From positions 1 through 14,432 of the forward strand of contig JAMPGN010000099.1 in assembly GCA_023663915.1 (NCBI GenBank): DNA of 14,432 nucleotides, written 5' to 3'. Source of the stretch: Eubacterium sp. (GTDB lineage Bacteria > Bacillota_A > Clostridia > Lachnospirales > Lachnospiraceae). The notes below the pieces were generated by a model. That model was not told the origin of the DNA, made no database searches, and saw only the letters and a program-made list of their open reading frames with translations. Position numbers and translations under genes: made by a program. Every line of letters begins with the position of its first letter. The first letter of the stretch is position 1. Below, in pieces: positions 1-4,467 of this stretch.

Positions 1-51
1 AGCATCTGCCTTACAAGCAGAGGGTCATAGGTTCGAGCCCTATAGGCCCCA
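1..51 (+). tRNA. tRNA-Val (TAC), 3' part
   Basis: The window opens inside a tRNA. The anticodon stem TCTGC/GCAGA (5-9 and 17-21) closes the 7-base loop CTTACAA, giving anticodon TAC (12-14), which reads valine GUA codons. The T arm is ATAGG / TTCGAGC / CCTAT (27-43). The 3' acceptor strand AGGCCCC (44-50) is followed by discriminator A51. No CCA is encoded, so it must be added by tRNA nucleotidyltransferase. The 5' acceptor and D arm lie outside the window. It is the upstream member of a tRNA cluster, 25 bases before tRNA-Met. Confidence 0.93.
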
Positions 52-76
52 CTTATTCAGTCCTTATATGGAATAT

Positions 77-150
77 GGCGAGATAGCTCAGCTGGCTAGA
101 GCACACGGTTCATACCCGTGGTGTCGAGGGTTCAAGTCCCCCTCTCGCTA
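77..150 (+). tRNA. tRNA-Met (CAT), elongator type
   Basis: This is a complete 74-base cloverleaf. The acceptor strand GGCGAGA (77-83) pairs with TCTCGCT (143-149), with a G-U closing pair. The D arm is GCTC...GAGC. The anticodon stem CACGG/CCGTG (104-108, 116-120) encloses loop TTCATAC with anticodon CAT (111-113). The T loop is TTCAAGT (131-137), the discriminator is A150, and CCA is not encoded. The G1-U72 end and overall sequence fit elongator Met. A lysidine-modified Ile2 tRNA also carries CAT and cannot be formally excluded. The T stem GAGGG/CCCCC has an A127-C141 mismatch in its second pair. Confidence 0.95.
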
Positions 151-163
151 CTTGCTTAGGAGT

Positions 164-202
164 GCGGAAAGCCTTGATTTTGCTGGCTTTCTGCTCTTTT
201 TT
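164..202 (+). terminator. Rho-independent terminator of the tRNA operon
   Basis: A 10-bp hairpin, GCGGAAAGCC (164-173) with GGCTTTCTGC (185-194), has one G-U pair and an 11-base loop. It is followed immediately by TCTTTTTT and then a second T run to 212. It lies 13 bases after the tRNA-Met end and closes the tRNA transcription unit. Confidence 0.9.
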
Positions 203-210
203 GTCTTTTT

Positions 211-230
211 TTGGATACAGTTGGATACAG
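211..230 (+). repeat. Perfect tandem duplication of a decamer
   Basis: TTGGATACAG occurs twice back to back (211-220 and 221-230), directly after the T tract of the tRNA terminator. The function is unknown. It could be slippage, a protein binding site, or a scar of an integration event next to the tRNA genes. No integrase gene is in the window to support the last idea. Confidence 0.7.
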
Positions 231-242
231 GGCAAAAATTGT

Positions 243-270
243 TTGCCGGGGTATGGAAATATGGTACAAT
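243..270 (+). promoter_or_regulatory. Candidate promoter for the PIN remnant / histidine phosphatase unit
   Basis: An extended -10 element, TGG then TACAAT (262-270), is preceded by TTGCCG (243-248) at 16-bp spacing as a weak -35. It sits in the gap between the tRNA terminator and the toxin remnant at 370, and would drive the histidine phosphatase gene. The extended -10 is a good match and the -35 is poor. Confidence 0.5.
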
Positions 271-369
271 CGTATTAATAAATTCCGGTTTGCGAGATTG
301 GAGCAGTTACGCAGGAAAGGAACTATTGCTGATTATGATACGGAATCAGCTTCATATAGGGAAGAAAAT

Positions 370-438
370 ATGGCAAATAGGATTTTGATTGATACAAATG
401 TATTGCTTGATTATCTGCTTGCAAGGGGTGTTTTATGA
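370..438 (+). pseudogene. N-terminal stub of a PIN-domain (VapC-like) toxin
   Basis: This 22-codon reading frame encodes MANRILIDTNVLLDYLLAR plus three residues. It is the first beta strand and helix of a PIN-domain ribonuclease, with the first catalytic Asp in the ILIDTNVLLDYLL motif. PIN toxins are normally about 130-150 residues, so everything after the first helix is missing. An RBS-like AGGGAAG (358-364) precedes the ATG by 5 bases. The stop codon TGA (436-438) overlaps the ATG (435-437) of the histidine phosphatase, and sequence similarity to PIN genes ends near 427. The in-frame codons upstream (about 295-369) encode a stretch with LEQLRRKGTIADYDTE, which resembles the tail of a cognate antitoxin. 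That part is recognised only loosely. The stub is presumably inactive as an RNase but may act as a translational lead-in to the next gene. Confidence 0.7.
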
Positions 439-1076
439 AAACAATCATTACAATTCAGCACACACAATCAGTTCATCATACAAATGGTATGGTTGGTTCT
501 TGGACGGATTGGGAATTATCTGAATTAGGGTTGCAACAGGCAGATAGAATTGGAAAAAGATTAAAAGCCGAGTTATCTGAAAAAAAGTTTGTCATGTATT
601 CATCTGATTTATTACGTGCAAGGCAGACAGCTGAAAATGTAGGTAAATATTTTGGGCTGACACCCATTTTAAGAATCGAATTAAGGGAAAGAAATCTTGG
701 TAAATGTTGTGGTAAATCAGTTCAATGGCTCCGTGAAAATCTTGAAATGCAGGAGAAAACGATCGATGACAGATTGTTTTCTGATGCGGAGAGCCGAAGA
801 GATGAATGGAACAGATTAAAACCGTTCTTTGATGAAGTAATGGCAAGTAATGATGAAAATATAATAATTGTTTCTCATGGAGATTTGTTGAGTGTCTTTC
901 ATACAATGTTTCTTGGGTTAAATGTGGAAACGCTAAATGCAGATGAAATATTTGGACTTTCTGGCGGAGTTTCTTATATGTTTGAAAACAATGAAGGAAA
1001 AAGATTCATTCAAAGAATAAGCGATATGTCCTATATTTTAGAAGATAAATTTGCAATGACGAGACCAGCTGGTTGA
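435..1076 (+). CDS. Histidine phosphatase family protein (phosphoglycerate mutase-like fold)
   Basis: This 213-residue cytoplasmic protein belongs to the branch-1 histidine phosphatase superfamily, in which a His is transiently phosphorylated. The nucleophile motif is TIQHTQS with His9, where classic members have RHGE/RHGET. The Arg of SSDLLRARQTAE (61-63), the acidic residue of LRERNLG (Glu85) and the second catalytic His of IVSHGD (His148) are all present. Length is normal for the family. The substrate cannot be told; mutase, phosphatase and signalling roles are all possible. The first-position Gln suggests a distinct subfamily, not decay, because the remaining site is intact. The start ATG overlaps the stop of the PIN stub (ATGA). 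Its RBS AAGGGG (423-428) lies inside the toxin codons for Ala-Arg-Gly, so the gene is fused to toxin sequence at its 5' edge. Codon use is AT-rich like its neighbours. Confidence 0.88.
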   Translation: MKTIITIQHTQSVHHTNGMVGSWTDWELSELGLQQADRIGKRLKAELSEKKFVMYSSDLLRARQTAENVGKYFGLTPILRIELRERNLGKCCGKSVQWLRENLEMQEKTIDDRLFSDAESRRDEWNRLKPFFDEVMASNDENIIIVSHGDLLSVFHTMFLGLNVETLNADEIFGLSGGVSYMFENNEGKRFIQRISDMSYILEDKFAMTRPAG

Positions 1077-1092
1077 TATAAATGTAAAAACG

Positions 1093-1121
1093 TTTAAAAG
1101 ATAGATAAAATGTAGTATAAT
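1093..1121 (+). promoter_or_regulatory. Candidate sigma-A promoter upstream of the PIN remnant and its partner
   Basis: TTTAAA (1093-1098) is followed after 17 bp by a perfect TATAAT (1116-1121). It lies in the 74-base gap after the histidine phosphatase and would transcribe the truncated PIN gene, the 57-residue protein and probably the GNAT gene. Confidence 0.6.
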
Positions 1122-1150
1122 ATAAATAAACATAAGATGATTTGTGAAGA

Positions 1151-1465
1151 ATGGGGCAGTCGTATAGAAGGAGAATGTATGATTATTTGGGGCAAATAGT
1201 GTATACACCGATTGAAATAACGGATGATATGACGGATATTGCGCAGCAAATTATTGATATGGGTATCTTGACAAAGAAGAGCTATGATGATTGTCAGCAT
1301 ATTGCGGCGGCAGTGGTTTATGGATGCGATTGCATCCTATCTTGGAATTTTAAGCATATTGTCAATATTAAAACGATCAGAGGCGTGAGGGCTATTACGA
1401 GTTTGAAAGGTTATAAACCTATTGAGATTTTGAATCCATCTGTATTATTAGAAAGCGAGGAATGA
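1151..1465 (+). pseudogene. C-terminal half of a PIN-domain protein (toxin remnant)
   Basis: The frame encodes up to 104 residues. From the second Met (ATG 1175) onward it matches the C-terminal half of PIN-domain proteins found in Clostridia: a helix with MGILTKKSYDDCQHIAAAV, carrying the acidic pair of the PIN active site, then DCILSWNFKHIVN and RGVRAITSLKGYKPIEIL. The N-terminal beta strand with the first catalytic Asp is absent, and an in-frame stop (1145-1147) lies just upstream, so the toxin is truncated. The first eight residues from ATG 1151 are probably not original. No good RBS precedes either ATG; AAGGAG at 1168-1173 is only one base from ATG 1175. The SWNFKHIVN type differs from the ILIDTNVLLDYLL type at 370, so the two fragments may derive from two different toxins. 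The frame runs 2 bases before the start of its small partner gene. Confidence 0.7.
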
Positions 1466-1467
1466 AC

Positions 1468-1641
1468 ATGAATAAACCTGTTTTAAGTCCTGATTTTACG
1501 ATTGAAGATATTCATAAGCTGCGAGAGTATAATTATTATCTTACAAAGGATATGCCGCCACAGGAAAGACGAGATTATTATAATAAGCGTGGTATGGAAG
1601 TACACAGACAGATACAGGAAAGAAAATTGCAGAAAGCATAA
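1468..1641 (+). CDS. Small protein paired with PIN-domain gene (candidate antitoxin)
   Basis: A 57-residue acidic and basic helical protein begins MNKPVLSPDFTIEDIHKLRE and ends with an Arg/Lys/Gln-rich helix. It starts 2 bases after the PIN remnant stop, and AGCGAGGAA lies just upstream. Small proteins with the SPDFT-DIHK-REYN pattern are commonly encoded directly downstream of SWNFKHIVN-type PIN genes, so it is probably the cognate partner or antitoxin. This is inference from gene pairing; no DNA-binding fold can be assigned from sequence. Here it survives although the toxin is truncated. Confidence 0.75.
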   Translation: MNKPVLSPDFTIEDIHKLREYNYYLTKDMPPQERRDYYNKRGMEVHRQIQERKLQKA

Positions 1642-1653
1642 AGGGAAATCATT

Positions 1654-2445
1654 ATGGATCATTTTGTAGATGAAAGAGATCTTAAAATATTAGAGGGTGA
1701 CAAATATACATTTTTTGTGCTTCGCCGTATTATGGGAGGAAAGTGTGAGCTGCTGATGACTGATCATGAAAGGCTGATTATTTGTTTTACGGGCAAGCCG
1801 TTTCCGATATGGGTATGGACTCCGGATGATGCATCTAAGGAGGACATGGAGAAAGTTTATCAGATTGTAACAGAACATTCCCTTTTAAATGGTGGATACC
1901 GCTTTAACCTTAAGTATGGCATGGCAAAGTTTTTTATTGAAAAAGCTGCTGCGGATGGTAAGATGCTGTCTATTTCTACCAATATGTTTGCGTATGATTG
2001 CCAGAGTCCTGTAGAGCCGACCGAGACGGCTGACGGTTCCATTCATCGGTGCAATAGCGGAGATCTTGATGAATTGGTAGATTTTATGGATTTGTTTCAT
2101 CAAGAAATCGGGATTGATCAAAAGGATCGTGACGGTTATCGCATGGATGCAGAAGCATTTATCAATGCAGGAAATATGTTCTTCTGGAAGGATGGACAGG
2201 GAAATCATGTCGCAAGCTGTAAGTTTGCACCTGATGGAAATATGGCATCTATTAATCTTGTGTTTACCCGTCCCGAATTTCGCAGGAAACATTATGCTGA
2301 AAATCTGGTCTATCAGGTTACAAAACTTGCAATGAGTGCGGGATATCTTCCCATGCTTTATACAGATGCAGATTATACCGCATCGAATGCCTGTTACGAG
2401 AAGATAGGGTATGTTCTTAGGGGCAGACTGTGTACAATAGGCTAA
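1654..2445 (+). CDS. GNAT family N-acetyltransferase
   Basis: This 263-residue cytoplasmic enzyme is of the two-part type. Residues 1-120 form an N-terminal domain with no recognised catalytic motif. Residues about 130-263 form the GNAT acetyl-CoA fold. Motif A is INLVFTRPEFRRKHYAENLV (about 200-219) and motif B is YTDADYTASNACYEKIGYVL (about 236-255), the latter a strong GNAT signature. The usual Q/R-x-x-G-x-G/A pyrophosphate loop reads RRKHYA, with His in place of the first Gly, which is unusual. The acceptor substrate is unknown. The RBS AAGGGA (1641-1646) sits 7 bases before the ATG, and the gene starts 12 bases after the small partner gene, so it is probably cotranscribed. No clear terminator follows. 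Confidence 0.88.
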   Translation: MDHFVDERDLKILEGDKYTFFVLRRIMGGKCELLMTDHERLIICFTGKPFPIWVWTPDDASKEDMEKVYQIVTEHSLLNGGYRFNLKYGMAKFFIEKAAADGKMLSISTNMFAYDCQSPVEPTETADGSIHRCNSGDLDELVDFMDLFHQEIGIDQKDRDGYRMDAEAFINAGNMFFWKDGQGNHVASCKFAPDGNMASINLVFTRPEFRRKHYAENLVYQVTKLAMSAGYLPMLYTDADYTASNACYEKIGYVLRGRLCTIG

Positions 2446-2496
2446 ATGAGGCAGGCAATTACCCTTGTCATTCCGTTATTTTTCCACGGAGAGCTT

Positions 2497-2523
2497 TTTA
2501 GATTCCACGAAATGGAATCTAAA
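2497..2523. repeat. Perfect 11-bp inverted repeat without a T tract
   Basis: TTTAGATTCCA (2497-2507) and TGGAATCTAAA (2513-2523) form a perfect stem with loop CGAAA. It is not followed by T residues on either strand, so it is not a standard intrinsic terminator. It could be an operator for a dimeric regulator, an mRNA 3' stabilising hairpin for the GNAT transcript, or a small mobile-repeat relic. A related TTCCACGGA lies at 2482-2490. Confidence 0.7.
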
Positions 2524-2567
2524 GCACTGGACTGTCCTTAACCATTCATAAAATTGCCGATTTACTG

Positions 2568-2650
2568 TTTTGAAGGGATTTATTTATTTTGAAGGTACAA
2601 TTTGCGGAAACTTAAGCAGCGAAAACGAAACTTGAAAAAATAATTGAAGG
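2568..2650 (+). repeat. Short direct repeats around the Uma2 promoter
   Basis: TTTTGAAGG occurs at 2568-2576 and 2587-2595 (19-bp period). Its core TTGAAGG recurs at 2644-2650, between the -35 and -10 boxes. In addition GAAACTT occurs at 2607-2613 and 2627-2633 (20-bp period, about two helical turns), the second copy overlapping the -35 box. These could be half-sites for a transcription factor. Chance is possible in AT-rich DNA. Confidence 0.4.
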
Positions 2651-2660
2651 CACTTATAAT
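2632..2660 (+). promoter_or_regulatory. Strong sigma-A promoter of the Uma2-family gene
   Basis: The -35 TTGAAA (2632-2637) and a perfect -10 TATAAT (2655-2660) are separated by 17 bp. The start of transcription would be near 2667, about 24 bases before the ATG at 2691. The 245-base gap from 2446 holds only this promoter, the short direct repeats and the inverted repeat at 2497; no gene is seen in it. Confidence 0.8.
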
Positions 2661-2690
2661 GATAATATTAATAGACGGAGCGGGGATTAA

Positions 2691-3203
2691 ATGGATTTGA
2701 ATATACAAATAACAGATATGGCAGGTGCATACATTGAGCATTCGATGGTAATTGTTAATTTTTGTTCAATAGTAGCATCACAATTAAAAAATAGTACGTG
2801 CCGTGTATTCCCTGATAATGTTCAATATAAATGGCATACAAAATCAGGTGATGAAAGGAAAGTTATTCCAGATGCTACGATAAATTGTCAAGTGAGATCA
2901 AGGCGTGGCAATTCATTTGTTAATGCCCCTCAATTTGTTATGGAGGTATTATCGGATTCCACAGAAAAATATGACCGTGGCGAAAAAATGGAATTATATA
3001 AAGAACAAGAAATAAATGAATATTGGATTGTAAATTGGAATAGAAGGCAGGTTGAAATATATAATCTTGATTATGATGAAAAAGGAGCGCCGCAATATTA
3101 TTTGTGGGAAACAATTACAGAAAATAACAAGGATGAGCTGAAAATAATTCATTTTCCACATATAAAAATTGATTTTGATGAGTTATTTAATATTGAATGG
3201 TAA
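2691..3203 (+). CDS. Uma2 family (DUF820) PD-(D/E)XK nuclease-like protein
   Basis: A 170-residue protein of the Uma2 family, a branch of the PD-(D/E)XK nuclease fold spread in many copies in cyanobacteria and some Clostridia. Diagnostic sequence is IPDATINCQ (Asp61 of the PD motif), then PQFVMEVLSDSTEKYDRGEKM (Glu85 in EVLS, conserved Asp and Lys around 95-99), then INEYWIVNW (108-116). The N-terminus is short: the usual leader before the HSMVIVNF helix is only about 17 residues, but the central catalytic core is complete. The annotation 'restriction endonuclease' is by fold only; no methyltransferase partner lies nearby, so the biological role is unknown. GGAG (2677-2680) and GGGG (2682-2685) precede the ATG. 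It has its own promoter and no obvious terminator. Confidence 0.85.
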   Translation: MDLNIQITDMAGAYIEHSMVIVNFCSIVASQLKNSTCRVFPDNVQYKWHTKSGDERKVIPDATINCQVRSRRGNSFVNAPQFVMEVLSDSTEKYDRGEKMELYKEQEINEYWIVNWNRRQVEIYNLDYDEKGAPQYYLWETITENNKDELKIIHFPHIKIDFDELFNIEW

Positions 3204-3336
3204 GAGACGGTAAAGATTAGTGTACAAGAAGAGACCAACAGGGAGTGATGCAGAATGGCTGGATTTCGGTTATTCTGTGACACTCCTTTGTTCATTGGCA
3301 TATGCAAAAAATAATATTCAGATATGTGGGGATAGA

Positions 3337-4296
3337 ATGACAGCAAAGATAAGCATGGATAAAACAGACTCAGATAAAAGAAACTTAGATAAAACAAACT
3401 CGGATAGCACAAGGACGGTCAGGGCTGTGATTCCCGATTTCTCACTGCAGCAGATTGGCGAATCGGGCCAGTGTTTCCGGCTGAACCGGATCGCGCAGAA
3501 CCGCTATGCGCTTGTCGCGTTCGGAAAATATCTTGAAGTGGAGCAGGCGGGCGACGAGCTTCTGTTTGCCTGTACACGGGAAGAATATGACGGAATCTGG
3601 CGGGAATATTTCGATCTGGACAACGACTATGCCCGGTATAGGGCGGCAGTGCCCGCGCAGGATCGATATCTGTCCGAGGCGGCGGCATTCGGCAGCGGTA
3701 TCCGGATACTGCGCCAGGATGTGTGGGAGATGTTAATTTCTTTTATTATCTCCCAGCAGAACAATATCAAGCGGATTCGCAAGTGCATAGAGACGCTCTG
3801 CGTTCGCTACGGCGAGAGGCAGGATATCATACATGGCGTAAATGCAGGGGAAAATGAGAATACGGATACAAAAGACAACACGAAAGCGGACGCGAAAGGC
3901 ATTGCTGCCCATGCATACTACACATTTCCCACCGTGGAAGCCCTTGCTGGCGTGCCGGAAGAAGAATTAAGGGCGTGCAATCTCGGATACCGCAGCAAAT
4001 ATATTGTCAATACGGCGAATCGTATTTTACATGGGGATGTTGCTCTGGATGCCTTGAAAAAGATGGACTATAAACAGGCAAAAGAGGAACTCTTAAAACT
4101 CTGCGGCGTTGGGGAAAAGGTGGCGGACTGCATCTGTCTGTTTGGTTTGCATCATATGGACGCGTTTCCGGTGGATACGCATATACGTAAGGCGTTGGAC
4201 GGACATTACCCGACAGGGTTTCCGGTGGAAAAGTACGCCGGATACGCAGGAGTGATGCAGCAATATATTTTTTATTATGATCTGAAAAGAAAATAA
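3337..4296 (+). CDS. 8-oxoguanine DNA glycosylase (OGG1-type, HhH-GPD)
   Basis: A bifunctional base-excision repair glycosylase/AP lyase predicted to remove 8-oxoguanine from DNA. With start ATG 3337 it has 319 residues. An OGG N-domain is seen at about 32-125 (FSLQQIGESGQCFRL). The helical HhH-GPD core carries ISQQNNIKRIRKCIE (about 138-152) and the hairpin LCGVGEKVADCICLFG (about 255-270), with the catalytic Lys261 in KVADC and Asp280 in FPVDTHIRKA. The C-terminal YAGVMQQYIFYYDLKR is typical and complete. Start choice: the frame is open back to GTG 3220, but that extension is unlike OGG, whereas ATG 3337 has GGGG (3328-3331) 5 bases upstream; ATG 3355 is also possible. Odd points are a Lys/Asp/Asn/Thr-rich N-tail built from a 30-bp repeat and a 20-residue insert of similar composition at about 169-188. 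The 5' end is AT-rich and the rest GC-richer. Confidence 0.9.
   Translation: MTAKISMDKTDSDKRNLDKTNSDSTRTVRAVIPDFSLQQIGESGQCFRLNRIAQNRYALVAFGKYLEVEQAGDELLFACTREEYDGIWREYFDLDNDYARYRAAVPAQDRYLSEAAAFGSGIRILRQDVWEMLISFIISQQNNIKRIRKCIETLCVRYGERQDIIHGVNAGENENTDTKDNTKADAKGIAAHAYYTFPTVEALAGVPEEELRACNLGYRSKYIVNTANRILHGDVALDALKKMDYKQAKEELLKLCGVGEKVADCICLFGLHHMDAFPVDTHIRKALDGHYPTGFPVEKYAGYAGVMQQYIFYYDLKRK
3358..3406 (+). repeat. 30-bp imperfect tandem repeat in the glycosylase 5' end
   Basis: GATAAAACAGACTCAGATA (3358-3376) recurs as GATAAAACAAACTCGGATA (3388-3406), two mismatches over 19 bases, with a period of 30 bp. It encodes two decapeptides, MDKTDSDKRN and LDKTNSDSTR. The period is a multiple of three, so gain or loss of units would keep the frame. 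Confidence 0.8.
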
Positions 4297-4370
4297 AGAA
4301 TAATGAAGTGCGGACTGTCATAAAAACATCAAAAAACAATGGGTTGTTGTGGAAGGAATAGGAGACATTT

Positions 4371-4409
4371 CAAAAAGATTGTGATAGAATATGTCACAGA
4401 GACTTTTTG
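4371..4409 (+). other. Interrupted inverted repeat between the glycosylase and the signalling operon
   Basis: CAAAAAG (4371-4377) pairs with CTTTTTG (4403-4409), and GTGA (4381-4384) with TCAC (4394-4397), giving a bulged hairpin. The T run is inside the stem, not after it, so terminator activity is doubtful. The 171-base gap 4297-4467 otherwise holds only a candidate -10 element and the RBS. No cyclic-di-GMP riboswitch core is visible. Confidence 0.35.
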
Positions 4410-4435
4410 TAGAAAAATAGTAAAGAAATCATATA

Positions 4436-4460
4436 TGCTATGATCTGTTTGTGTAGGAGG
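4436..4460 (+). promoter_or_regulatory. Candidate extended -10 promoter and RBS of the four-gene signalling operon
   Basis: TGC followed by TATGAT (4436-4444) is a plausible extended -10 element; no acceptable -35 is seen 16-18 bp upstream. A consensus AGGAGG (4455-4460) lies 7 bases before the ATG at 4468 and fixes that start. If the -10 is real the leader is very short (about 17 bases), so the promoter could instead lie further upstream. Confidence 0.35.
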
Positions 4461-4467
4461 AATTTCT

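Noticed and set aside
68..388. Open frame of 106 codons on the plus strand
   Set aside because: It runs straight through tRNA-Met and the tRNA terminator, so it is not a gene.
1137..1199. 20-codon frame after the TATAAT at 1116, overlapping the PIN remnant in another frame
   Set aside because: Very short, no family resemblance I can support, and overlaps the better-supported remnant.
2446..2541. 31-codon frame starting right after the acetyltransferase stop (TAAATG)
   Set aside because: It has no RBS of its own and no recognisable sequence, and it contains the inverted repeat. Translation would be fortuitous.
3220..3336. Upstream GTG extension of the DNA glycosylase
   Set aside because: The 39 extra residues do not look like OGG sequence, there is no RBS at the GTG, and ATG 3337 has a GGGG element at suitable distance.
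4333..4353. Weak minus-strand terminator-like hairpin (AACAA/TTGTT with T run on the minus strand)
   Set aside because: Only five A/T-rich pairs, and no minus-strand gene upstream that would need it.
4297..4467. Possible cyclic-di-GMP riboswitch or sigma-D promoter before the EAL gene
   Set aside because: No riboswitch core motifs or stems are visible. A TAAA at 4421 has no matching sigma-D -10 at the right distance.
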